Source of the DNA: Conchocele bisecta | Taxonomy: Eukaryota > Mollusca > Bivalvia > Lucinida > Thyasiridae | Direction: 5' to 3' | Length of the DNA stretch: 64,000 nucleotides | NCBI GenBank assembly: GCA_029237695.1 | Contig: CM055278.1 | Span: forward strand, 77,769,817-77,833,816 | Shown here: piece by piece, positions 44,251-55,578 of the stretch | Numbering within the stretch: position 1 is the stretch's first letter | Layout of the letters: every line of letters starts with the position of its first letter | Program-made: the position numbers and the translations under genes | The notes under the pieces: model-generated | What the model was told of the DNA's origin: nothing | The model's database searches: none | The model's input: only the letters and a program-made list of their open reading frames with translations

Positions 44251-44646
44251 GTTATAATAATATGTGGCGTTGAGGTATAGCCATTATACAAGGTCACAAT
44301 ATACGGGCGTCGAGGTAGAGCCAGTATACAAGGTCACAATATACGGGTGTCGAGGTATAGCCAGTATACAATGTCACAATATACGGGTGTCGAGGTAGAG
44401 CCAGTATACAAGGTCACAATATACGGGTGTCGAGGTAGAGCCAGTATACAATGTCACAATATACGGGTGTCGAGGTATAGCCAGTATACAAGGTCACAAT
44501 ATACGGGTGTCGAGGTAGAGCCAGTATACAAGGTCACAATATACGGGTGTCGAGGTATAGCCAGTATACAATGTCACAATATACGGGTCTCTTGGTAGAG
44601 CCAGTATACAATGTCACAATATACGGGTGTCGAGGTAGAGCCAGTA

Positions 44647-44746
44647 TTTCATGGGGAGTTAATTAGATTCATGGATGGATTGAAATGTGTAGGTCAGCTG
44701 ACTGATGACTCGAACAGTACATGTTAGGTTATAATAATATGTGGCG
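44647..44746 (+). repeat. Second copy of the gene tail inside the array
   Basis: 'tttcatggggagttaatta' to 'aatatgtggcgttgagg' repeats 44170-44268 at essentially full identity. The left junction falls inside a 40-bp unit ('gccagta|tttcatg'). Confidence 0.92.
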
Positions 44747-46043
44747 TTGAGGTATAGCCATTATACAAGGTCACAATATACGGGCGTCGAGGTAGAGCCA
44801 GTATACAAGGTCACAATATACGGGTGTCGAGGTATAGCCAGTATACAATGTCACAATATACGTGTGTCGAGGTGGAGCCAGTATACAAGGTCACAATATA
44901 CGGGTGTCGAGGTAGAGCCAGTATACAATGTCACAATATACGGGTGTCGAGGTATAGCCAGTATACAAGGTCACAATATACGGGTGTCGAGGTAGAGCCA
45001 GTATACAAGGTCACAATATACGGGTGTCGAGGTATAGCCAGTATACAATGTCACAATATACGGGTCTCTTGGTAGAGCCAGTATACAATGTCACAATATA
45101 CGGGTGTCGAGGTAGAGCCAGTATACAATGTCACAACATACGGGTGTCGAGGTAGAGCCAGTATACAAGGTCACAATATACTGGTGTCGAGATATAGCCA
45201 TTATACAAGGTCACAACATACGGGTGTCGAGGTAGAGCCAGTATACAAGGTCACAATATACTGGTGTCGAGATATAGCCATTATACAAGGTCACAACATA
45301 CGGGTGTCGAGGTAGAGCCAGTATACAATGTCACAACATACGGGTGTCGAGGTAGAGCCAGTATACAATGTCACAACATACGGGTGTCGAGGTAGAGCCA
45401 GTATACAATGTCACAATATACGGGTGTCGAGGTATAGCAAGTATACAATGTCACAATATACGGGTGTGGAGGTATAGCCAGTATACAAGGTCACAATATA
45501 CGGGTGTCGAGGTAGAGCCAGTATACAAGGTCACAATATACGGGTGTCGAGGTATAGCGAGTATACAAGGTAACAATATACGGGTGTCGAGGTATAGCCA
45601 GTATACAAGGTGACAATATACGGGCGTCGAGGTAGAGCCAGTATACAATGTCACAATATACGGGCGTCGAGGTATAGCCAGTATACAATGTCACAATATA
45701 CGGGTGTCGAGGAATAGCCAGTATACAATGTCACAATATACGGGCGTCGAGGTAGAGCCAGTATACAATGTCACAATATACGGGTGTCGAGGTAGAGCCA
45801 GTATACAAGGTCACAATATACGGGTGTCGAGGTATAGCGAGTATACAAGGTCACAATATACGGGTGTCGAGGTATAGCGAGTATACAAGGTCACAATATA
45901 CGGGTGTCGAGGTATAGCCAGTAGACAAGGTCACAATATACGGGTTTCGAGGTATAGCCAGTATACAATGTCACAATATACGGGTCTCTTGGTAGAGCCA
46001 GTATACAATGTCACAATATACGGGTGTCGAGGTAGAGCCAGTA

Positions 46044-46160
46044 TTTCATGGGGAGTTAATTAGATTCATGGATGGATTGCAATGTGTAGGTCAGCTGACT
46101 GATGACTCGAACAGTTAACCCATGTTAGGTTATAATTTAATAATTTTTATTTTTAATGTG
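46044..46160 (+). repeat. Third copy of the gene tail inside the array
   Basis: Same junction and sequence as at 44647, with 'gcaatg' for 'gaaatg' and small insertions near 46116 and 46140. The following array units share 'cgtgtgtcgagg' with the block after copy two, so copy three derives from it. Confidence 0.9.
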
Positions 46161-46239
46161 GCGTTGAGGTATAGCCATTATACAAGGTCACAATATACGG
46201 GCGTCGAGGTAGAGCCAGTATACAAGGTCACAATATACG

Positions 46240-47745
46240 GGTGTCGAGGTATAGCCAGTATACAATGTAACAATATACGTGTGTCGAGGGGTTGGAGCCA
46301 GTATACAGGTCACAATATACGGGTGTCGGGTGGTAGAGCCAGTATACAATGTCACAATATACGGGTGTCGAGGTATAGCCAGTATACAAGGTCACAATAT
46401 ACGGGTGTCGAGGTAGAGCCAGTATACAAGGTCACAATATATGGGTGTCGAGGTATAGCCAGTATACAATGTCACAATATACGGGTCTCTTGGTAGAGCC
46501 AGTATACAATGTCACAATATAAGGGTGTCGATTGGTGAGCCAGTATACAATGTCAACAAACATATTACGGGTGGTCGAGGTAGAGCCAGTATACAAGGTC
46601 ACAATATACTGGTGTCGAGGCATATAGCCATTATACAAGGTCAAAACAATACGGGTGTCGAGGTAGAGCCAGTATACAAGGTCACAATATACTGTGTCGA
46701 TGATATAGCCATTATCCAAGGTCAAAAACATTACGGGTGGGTCGAGGTAGAGCATTGATACAAATGTCCAACAACATACGGGTGTCGAGTCCAGAGGTTG
46801 GGTGCCGAGTATACAATGGTCACAACATAGGTGTCGAGGTATTGCGGGAGTTATACCAAGCCACAATATACGGGAAGTCGAGGGTAAAGCCAGGTCATAT
46901 TACGGGTGTCGAGGTTTAGTTTATTAAGCAAGTATACATGTCACAATATTAAGGGTGGGTGGAGGTATTAGCAGTATATCAAGTCAACAATATACGGGTG
47001 TCGAGGTAGAGCACAGTATACAATAAGGGTCACAATATACGGGTGTCGAGGTTATAGCGGAGTATACAAGGTAACAACTTTATACCGTGTTCGGGAGGTA
47101 TAGCAGGGTTATACAAGGGTACAATTATACGCGTCGAGGTAGAGCAGGTATACCTTTGGTCACATATACGGGGTCGTTGGTATAGGCAGGGTATAACATG
47201 TCACAATATTGGGGTGTCGAGGAATAGGCACAAGGGATACCAATTTTCACAATTTACAGGCAGTCGGAGGGTAGGAGCCAGTATACAATGGGTCACAAAT
47301 ATACGGGTGTCGAGGTTAGGAGGCCAGTATACAAAAGGTCACCAATTTACGGGTGGTCGAGTTATAGCGGAGGGTACCAAGGTCAAACACAATATACGGG
47401 GGTTGTCGATGGTATAGCCGGAGTATACAAAGGTCACTATATACCGGGTGTCGAGGTAGGTTAGACCAGTATACAATGAACAACATTATTAGGGCGTCGA
47501 GGGAGGTATAGCCAGTATACCAATTGGGTCACAATATAGGGGTGGTCCGAGGAATAGCCAGTAAACAATGTCACCAATATTCGGGCGGGTCCGAGGTAGA
47601 AGCCACGTATACAATGTCAACAATATAGGGTGTCGAGGTAGAGCCAAGTAATTTTACCAAGGGCAACATTATACGGGTGTCGAGGTTTAAGCCGATTTAC
47701 AAGGGTTCCACAAATACGGGTGTCGTGGTATTAATGGGGGCGAGG
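46240..47745. other. Irregular, probably miscalled part of the 40-bp array
   Basis: Frequent one-base insertions and losses, doubled G and A, and shortened units, between two regular stretches. Substitutions are rare relative to indels, which points to poor consensus. Confidence 0.65.
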
Positions 47746-48379
47746 TTTTATACAAGGTCACAATATACGGGTGTCGAGGTATAGCCAGTAGACAAGGTCA
47801 CAATATACGGGTGTCGAGGTATAGCCAGTATACATTGTCACAATATACGGGCGTCGAGGTATAGCCAGTATACAAGGTCACAATATACGGGTGTCGAGGT
47901 ATAGCCAGTATACAATGTCATAATATACGGGCGTCGAGGTAGAGCCAGTATAAAATGTCACAATATACGGATGTCGAGGTATAGCCAGTATACAATGTCA
48001 CAATATACGGGCGTCAAGGTATAGCCAGTATACAATGTCACAATATACGGGTGTCGAGGTATGGCCAGTATACAAGGTCACAATATACGGGCGTCGAGGT
48101 ATAGCCAGCATACATGGAGGATAACTCCATGGGTAAAGAAATCAGTAACACTGATGGATACGAGGGTGGGTCAGCAAGTAGTGTCACTTGACCATTATAT
48201 TTCTAACAACTCATGTCTGACACTGCTGTTAGAATCACTGACGAAAATCAAATGGGATGTATTTAAATAGAAGGAATAAGCGGGAAAGCAGCCACAGAAA
48301 TACATATTATGGGTTATCGCGTTTAGGAGGAAGCCCGTGCTACTAGGCCAGTCTGTCAGAAAATGCTTGGCTCCTTTAG

Positions 48380-48527
48380 GTGCCGACTGGTGACTGCAAA
48401 CTTTGGGAACGGGCGATTACAATTACAGACGATTATATCGTAGACAGTGTTACAGAAATAAATGGCATAGCTGGGCCAATATTTGTGTACAATTTTACCA
48501 AGGCGTTGGGAAATGAGAACAATTTCC
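48380..48527 (+). CDS. Weak candidate exon of 49 codons
   Basis: Between 'gctcctttag' and 'CC|GTAAGG' the plus frame is open: it includes 'GDCKLWERAITITDDY' and 'GPIFVYNFTKALGNEN'. The frame has stops on both sides and the ends coincide with splice-like sites. I recognise no family and no partner exon nearby. It could be an exon of a gene that hosts the minisatellite, or chance. Confidence 0.22.
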
Positions 48528-48539
48528 GTAAGGTGTGTG

Positions 48540-49362
48540 CCTGACATTATTATTCGTTCATAGCAAAACGAGTGATATGTTTAAACCGCCAAGAGATCGC
48601 CCAAACTACATCGTAATGAAAAAAACACTTCATGTATGTCATCGAGGTTAATGAAGAAGCATACATATGTAGTTATTAAACGGTATTAACTAGCCAGTAT
48701 TAGGAATGCGACTATTTGAAGACTCCTTGACCAAGTTTTATTCTGACAGAAACGGGGATTGAAAACACAGACATCTGACACGATTTGCGTACGATTCTGA
48801 GTGACACTGTGTAATTATAGTACATTGGTGTTAAAATGGTTAAAAGTTAAACGCAATCAACAAATAATATCACGAAACGTTTTTAATTCAAAGCTGTAAA
48901 ACATAAGCTTTCCAGAAAGTGTTTACAATAGCTGGATGTGGGACCCATAAGTTTACAAAATGACGTATCGTATCACCAAGTGCGACTCGTGACGTCATTC
49001 CTGCGCTTGCGGGATTGTGACGTTCTACGTCTCCGTTCTACGTCCACGTATATATTCTGTCTATTCGTCATATATAAACTACCACAAACATAGTTATATT
49101 CCATTATATGAAAACTATACTACCCACTACTGTAACAGTAACTTAGATGATAGTCAGTCACAAGTGACCGCAAGTGTCGAATGTATCAACTACGGTTGCT
49201 TAGCAACGAATATTGGTAGGTCATATACCCCACGATAGACAACACTGACGCAACATAGAACGATAAGCCTTAGACTAGTTTTAGCCATAATAAACTGCAA
49301 AGTTATGTACCATATGACACTACTTATTGACCAGTATATGAAATGTCAAGCCTATCCGACTG
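48540..49362. other. No gene recognised
   Basis: AT-rich spacer without recognisable repeats or frames. Confidence 0.45.
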
Positions 49363-49835
49363 AGGGTTGCAGAGATAACAGGTAGGCAAAATATATAACG
49401 TAAAATTCTAAGTCATTTGACCTTGACACGGGGGTCGCATGGGTGGGCTAGATATGGATGATGAGAAATACGTATTTGAAGTTTCAAGCTAAGCTAACTT
49501 AGGGTTGCAGTGATATAACAGATAACAGAAAAAGTTAACGCAAATTTGACAAAACTTTAATACAAACTTACTTCAATGCAATTTGACACTGACCGGGTAC
49601 ATGGGTGGGCTATGGAATAAAAATGTAAATGGTGATACACATGCATATTGGACTTAGGCTTGCAGAAGCATTAGGCAGTCCAACTATTTAACGCAGACTT
49701 CTAAGCAATTTGACCTGGACATTCGGCATGTGGGGCGCATAGATGGGATGGAATGAAAACATAGATCAAGATAAACAAGTATATGAAGTTTCACGTCAAT
49801 CGGAATTAGGGTTGCGATATAATATATATCAGAAA
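49363..49835. repeat. Diverged tandem repeat of about 150 bp, three to four copies
   Basis: 'agggttgcag' (near 49364, 49500, 49653 as ggcttgcag, 49807), 'atttgacctt/ctgg/actg' and 'catgggtgggcta' recur in order. Confidence 0.7.
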
Positions 49836-49883
49836 CATGTATATGTGTCATCTATTCGCAGAGAACCTAGTGACTAAGGTGGT

Positions 49884-50016
49884 TGGATGGGTACAATTGG
49901 GTAATTGAGTTTTGCCTGCAAGAACACTATCTTGAAAGCCCTGTGATGCCATACAGTATCGTGGCAATTCCATATGTCTCTGTGTCTCTGGAAACACAGT
50001 TGTTCCCCGATATTGA
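49884..50016 (-). pseudogene. Protein-coding-like dispersed repeat, copy 2
   Basis: The minus-strand frame contains 'GTTVFPETQRHMELP' and 'RYCMASQGFQDSVLAGK', aligning with the plus-strand copy at 36988-37102. Nucleotide blocks 'cagggctttcaag' and 'gcaggcaaaa' are also shared. No complete gene. Confidence 0.4.
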
Positions 50017-50958
50017 GCAAAAATATCACAATAAATTCCAGTAAATCTTATAAAATGCAAAGAAATCCAGTAAATCTTATAAACTTATATATCATCAGAA
50101 ACGTACCATATACTCTAGCGCGGTATCTACTATTATGTCGGAAATTGAACCGTCTTTCGCGTTGATGTCCGAGAGGAACTTGTTAAATACGAGGCGCAAT
50201 AATAATGTTCTCGAACTTTCTTGATAACAAGTTTAATATAACAGTCACTTTCTTCATCACTATCTGTTGTTGAAAAAAAGCACACTTTTCTACTAACCGT
50301 TCGCACGTAATACGTAACTATAGCAAAGAAATAACGTCAACACTGGGCAATTTCCTGAAATACCTGTGTTTAGAGTTGAATCGTTGTGCGGAGTATACGG
50401 CGCTGGAATCTTAACTGTATTGCTCTTTCCACAAAAAATGTCTGAACTATGCACTTGCGTAGTTTTGACTTTGCTCATTTGGAAACAAACATATCTAAAA
50501 CATATGCAAGTATTGCAGGAAATTCAAAGTAAAAACTCATGACGTAACGTCAATGGAGGGGGCAAGTTTCGGTGGTGATTTCTGTGTGTGGTGGCATAGC
50601 GATTCCTTCTCACACGTGTGTATTCTGGTGGTGAACTATCATGGCACGTATTTTATGTACACATTTATATTGAAGTATATACAGGTTATTAATCCATGAT
50701 GGACAAAGTTATTGATAAAGTATTGCCAGTCATGTGGAGCACCGTCTCCACGAGAAGTGTACCGCGAACGTAATAAGGTGCAGTTGTAAACGTGGACTGG
50801 ATTAGCGTGTATCTATGTTCCTACAAGTACACAATCATATGTATGCGCAGGATAACGTTCCCACGATTTAGTATAAGCTACATATATTTAGTATATATGT
50901 GTAATTGTTCCGCGCGGAGCGCTTGGTGATTAACTGCACTGAATCGCTACTCAACAAA
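50017..50958. other. No gene recognised
   Basis: Non-coding spacer, nothing seen. Confidence 0.45.
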
Positions 50959-51512
50959 CTACTGTCTGTTTCACGAAACCTGCCCAAATTTTACGGCCAT
51001 AGTAACAATGCAAAAACAATATGTTTTTCAATAATATTAAATTTTATCAACATTTAAATTTAAGAATGATCCTTATTTTTATTTCGTGTAATTTTGTTAA
51101 ATATTGATTTTATTACGAAAAATTAGTTATCTATGGGAATTTAACATGGGGAAAAAAGTGGAGAACCTGGATGAGGAATCGACAAACAAAATATTTTGGA
51201 AAGTGATTCTGAAATCTAGCTAGATAGCTTGCAAATGATCTAATTAAGAAAACAAAAGTTACATTTTGAAATTCGGTCCACTATTTCTTAAATTTGTAAA
51301 TTTTTCCCCATGTTAAATCCCCATAGACATCTTCACTCATCTGTGAAGATGTCTATAGGGATATAACATGTGGAAATTGTTTTTTTTTCGCAATAAAATC
51401 AATATTGGACCAAATTTCACGAAATAAAATTTAATATCATCGAACAATATATTGTTTTTGCATTATTTATATAGCCGTAACATTTGGGCAGGTTTCGTGA
51501 AACAGACAGCAG
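50959..51512. mobile_element. Family B snapback element, copy 4
   Basis: CTACTGTCTGTTTCACGAAA left, 'tttcgtgaaacagacagcag' right. The inner arms include 'catcttcactcatctgtgaa' at the fold. It keeps the loop part 'gaaaacaaaagttacattttg' found in copies 1-3. Confidence 0.83.
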
Positions 51513-51559
51513 TTGGCGTTCTTCATTTCGTCCCATATTATGTGAGATTCATCGGATCT

Positions 51560-52090
51560 TGATTTTGTTGGCGGCCATTTTGAAATTAAAAATTGTTTTC
51601 CTCTTCAAATGTATAATATTGGAAGTTGTATCAGTGATTAGTGATTCTCAACATCTGTATAAACATTGACCTATGTGATTCTCACATGCCGGGATATGGC
51701 CAAAACCATTTAAACAGGCGGCCATTTTTTAAATTAAAAGAAGAGTATAGTATATCAACTAAGTGGTCTATTTAACGTTCTTATTGTTTAACTGGCCTGA
51801 CTCGGTGCGGAAAATTCTAGTAGTAAACTGGAAAGATTTGCAATCATCGAAATATGGTGAAAAGAAGTTTCGAATGACGGCCATTTTGAAAATATTGTAT
51901 ATGCACTAACATTACATGAATATGAAGAGTATTTATTAAGCGAGGAAAGGGACCAATATACTTTCACATGGCGGCCAGTTTGAAATCAGCCATTTTAAGA
52001 CAGAGTGAAGGACTTTTTTTATTGTCTCCTCTGCTCATTTTTTCAGCATACTTGTAAATCCCTGTGTACCAAAGTGCATGCTTTCCGCCG
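51560..52090. repeat. Diverged repeat with GGCGGCCATTTTGAAAT block
   Basis: 'ggcggccatttt' or variants near 51571, 51718, 51876 and 51962. The tail 'cttttttattgtctcctctg' and 'catgctttccgccggaagtg' matches 39330-39430, so both loci carry the same family. Confidence 0.7.
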
Positions 52091-52149
52091 GAAGTGCACT
52101 ACACTTTGCACTTATCGATCAACGATATTAGACTGTTGGATATACTTAA

Positions 52150-52379
52150 CCCCTAGACCGCTACACACAGCAATTGTCGTCTGCTGTCGCTTTTATATCT
52201 TGCCTTATTTCGCAATAAAACATGGTTTGACAGCACTTCAGAATCATTTCCATTGGAAGTGCTGTCAAAGCGTGTTGTAAATTATTCTAAAATGCTGTAA
52301 AATCATGTGTTTGGTGATAAAAATGGAAAATAGAAAATAAACAGCAGACGACAAAAACATTAAGATAGTGGTGTAAGGG
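52150..52379. mobile_element. 230-bp piggyBac-like MITE with TTAA borders
   Basis: TTAA flanks both sides (52146-52149 and 52380-52383). The element starts CCCCTAGACCGCTAC and the complement of its end starts CCCTTACACCACTATC. Inner arms 'ttgtcgtctgctgt' and 'acagcagacgacaa' are exact. TTAA duplication with CCC-GGG ends is the piggyBac signature. No transposase. Confidence 0.72.
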
Positions 52380-52383
52380 TTAA

Positions 52384-53927
52384 AGATAGCAGACGTCGAA
52401 TTATGGATATCCAAAACTCAATATTTGGATAGCCATTATTACAGTTTGGATATCAACGCACCAAATAAATATTACAGCGGCGCCCCATGAACAATTGATA
52501 TTCAAGAATCTAATTATGAATATTCATACCTACTGAATAAAGAGGAAATTGTGTCTGATTTCTTCATGATCTAGCATATTAGCATCAATAAGTGTTGGTA
52601 TTTATGTATACAACTGACAGTGTGTGTATCGTCTTTAATTCATTGGACTGATGTTTTGATTGGCCGTCAATGTTGCCATTTTCATTAATGTAGCTAAATA
52701 AATGTAAGCAAATGTTATAGCTACATAGGTATTGTCAAGATGGCCTCAAACAAGCAATATACTCATATTTGTAAAAGGTATGTGTACATGCTTTCATTAT
52801 TTTTGCTGCACGTTTTGTGTTCTAGGTAACTAGACATCGACTACAGTGGCATCACAGCTGTGCCTGGCATACATGAAAAGGCAACATCATTAACAACAAA
52901 AACATTGTTTCATTACGTTCCTATCAACAGTCATGAACATTGATAAGGTTCGACCATGTCCAGCAGTGTGTAAACGTTTGCCGTGACACGACGGAACTGT
53001 TTGAATGCATTACGTATGTGTTGGCTTGGCCCCGGAATGATCAGTGTCTGCAGCCATGGTCTAATGACACGCGCTTTACATTTGAATGCAGCTGTGAGCT
53101 GTATCGAACAACGGCAGTCATGTAACAATACATGTTTGACAGACATTAGTGGCGGCTATCTTGGATTTCGGTAACTATGCAACATCCCCAATGTTTATTG
53201 ACACAACAACTGTGCCGGGCATACCTGAAAACCACATAAAACACGTCAAACAAAATGTACCAATCCATTATGTTCCTATTATAATTTTCACAGGTTTAAT
53301 TTAAACATATTTTATTTGTATAACAGTTACAAGCATGACATGAATACTAATGTTATCTTGTCGTTTCTCTACGCATGGGATAATGTAAATAGAGAACTAG
53401 AGATGCCAAAATGTTCGATCATCTATGTTTAATGTGTGGACTCGTATGGATAACCGGTGACCTGGTAGTACGGCAGTCTGGTACGAACCCTCGTACAAAG
53501 TACGAAGGAAGAAACACTCTGAAATAACAAGGGTTACCATGATTACTTATTAGCATGAATAATATATACCTAATGATGGGATGGACACACAACTATTTGG
53601 CATGTTGTGGGTCCATGAGAATCGTCTTCTTAAACAATCACTATGCACCGTACTACAAGTCATGTCCGGAATTAACACACATAGTACGTAACATGTATAT
53701 AACAACAAATGAGTAACAATTAAAACATGATAGCCTGAATGATTTGTTGGGTGGTTGACAAGCGATATTTGATGGACAGTATTCTAGTGGTCATCAGCAA
53801 TGAATATAGATACCTATGTACAGATGGAATAACGTCATATCTACAAGTAGTCATACATGGATTGATTGCACCTGTGTTAACACGCACCAACATGGTCTGA
53901 CGTTTGCAACCTATAGAGACTGGGTAG
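52384..53927. other. No gene recognised
   Basis: Spacer. A 62-codon plus frame at 52940-53125 is rich in Cys, but has no splice context and no family I can name. Confidence 0.4.
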
Positions 53928-54062
53928 AACCAGTTCAACACCTGACATCCTTGCATATTACCTAACTGATCCACTGGGTAGAACCAGTTCAACCTCTCGA
54001 CAACATTGCGTTTGTCATGACGGATCCACAGGGTAGAACCAGTCCAGCATATGTGCCCTGAG
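53928..54062. repeat. Three-copy repeat 'gggtagaaccagttcaac'
   Basis: Copies near 53930, 53979 and 54032 with diverged spacers. Confidence 0.75.
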
Positions 54063-54084
54063 TACCCACAATTGCAGAGACATG

Positions 54085-54157
54085 TACACAAACATAACAT
54101 TTAGACGAGACATGTACACAAACATTTAGACGAGACATGTACACAAACATTTAGACA
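54085..54157. repeat. 25-bp tandem repeat, about three copies
   Basis: 'acatttagacgagacatg' + 'tacacaa' repeated directly after the previous repeat. Confidence 0.88.
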
Positions 54158-54749
54158 CCTACCAGAGGGATGGTTCTGGGTGTTCAGACACGCCACTATC
54201 AATCGGTGTCACTCGATATTGTTCTCGCGGTGTCAGTAGAACAACTGTAAGGGATGAGAATGCATTCGAGTGAAACATGCAACAATCCTGTGAAGTTAAT
54301 GTGCGAGATGCTCAATTCAAATAACCCGCCATTTTGGGAAAATTCGCGCACCGCAAACACAGTCTTGGAAATGCAGCTTAACAGACAAATTAGAGCGACC
54401 TTGTCAACATCACCCAATGCAGAATCGATTCCAATACAAACATGATAAAATGACACAATGCAAACAACTTACATGATTACTATCGCCCGTCAAACTATAA
54501 AAAAAATTAAATCTGTCATCAGCTGTTTGAGAGATGTCTTCCTTGATTTCTAGAAAAAAATCATTTCCGAATAAAAATATTAACCAAACTCAAATCAAAT
54601 CGAAAGAAAATCTAGTACGGTACTGTCAGTATCGCTTCACTCCCCCTGACCTGAGAAAAATGTACGTCCCGCACATTTTACTGTACTATCTCTCTCACTA
54701 TCCACAATACATGGCTGCATCCTCTGGAACAACCTTTCCAAGTAAACAA

Positions 54750-54950
54750 ATGTGTTTCTGTCGCATCTGTCGCTATCGGTGAATCGCTAACATCACCAAC
54801 CTGATAAACCTAATATAGAAGAAATGCATCAAATCAACAGCTGTGTGGGCACTTCTCCTAATATCTAAAAATATAAAAAATATGAATTACTGCATCATCT
54901 GTCTCTGTCGGTGAATCGCCAACACCACCAACCTGATCACTTCTTGTAAT
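54750..54950. repeat. Duplication of about 135 bp
   Basis: 'tcggtgaatcgctaacatc' + 'accaacctgat' at about 54776 recurs as 'tcggtgaatcgccaacacc' at about 54909. It lies just past the 3' end of the gypsy fragment and might belong to its non-coding end, but no LTR could be proven. Confidence 0.6.
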
Positions 54951-55027
54951 CTCTAAAATATAAAAACACCTATTAGCATACTTACCCGTCCATTATGCTC
55001 TTGATCATCTTATGAGCTATTTCCGAA

Positions 55028-55558
55028 TCAACTTGACTTAAACAAGCCGGAACTCATAAGCTTTTCTGGAGCATGTAACTTGCTGTCTAATGGTCTGTGC
55101 ACCTGTACCATCTGGTTCATCTGGTAAGAATAAAACCAGACGGGTTCTTTACGGACCCTCTCGGATTTCCTCATCGGCGGCGGTCTAGGTGGGGGTCTCG
55201 GTTGATCTCTGATCTCCGTCTGATCTTCGGTTCTGTCTTGCGTCTTCGCCTCTGTATTATCTTCATCGACTTTATCATCAGTGAGGTTTCTGGTCTGGTC
55301 TGTCTCTACCGTTTCTGATTCCTGGCCTACATTCTTTACTGCTTTTTCCTCAGTAAGGTCATTTGTGACGCTCTCATCTACCAATATCTCTGTCTGAGAA
55401 TGTTGTGCACCTTCAACTTCTACTGTAACTATCTCTGCCACCTCTTCTATCTCTGCTTCTGCGAAACCATGGGCGTCCCCATAGATATATGAACTTGGTA
55501 CATAATCATTTTCTGCTTCCATGTCAGACCATTCTGAGTCTGTCTCCTCTTCTATCAC
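55028..55558 (-). pseudogene. Acidic C-terminal segment of the gypsy polyprotein
   Basis: 177 codons, very rich in Glu, Asp, Thr and Val, then a 'RPPPRPPP' stretch and a basic 'RKSERVRKEPVWF' near the end, which closes with a stop at 55028. Many Ty3/gypsy pol proteins have an extended tail with a similar proline-basic end. It lies in a different frame from the piece upstream (55824-55579). Confidence 0.6.
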
Positions 55559-55578
55559 GTTATCTCTCTTTAAAGGTT

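Larger units (their letters stand above)
44265..48114. repeat. 40-bp minisatellite, main block, with higher-order repeats
   Basis: About 90 copies of the 40-bp unit. Two SNP types alternate (tatagcc/tagagcc, acaagg/acaatg). The array is punctuated at 44647 and 46044 by copies of the preceding gene tail, so blocks of tail plus array have been duplicated. Three units are 120 bp, an exact codon multiple, hence long repetitive open frames on both strands. These are not genes. 46240-47745 is irregular. Confidence 0.93.

Noticed and set aside
44347..45694. Long repetitive open frames of 60-140 codons on both strands (YTGVEVEPVYKVTIY-type peptides)
   Set aside because: They are translations of the 40-bp minisatellite. 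Three units make 120 bp, so all frames stay open. No start, splice or codon evidence of a gene.
52931..53146. Cys-rich frames on both strands
   Set aside because: Overlapping frames on opposite strands, no splice sites, no family recognised. Not enough to call a gene.
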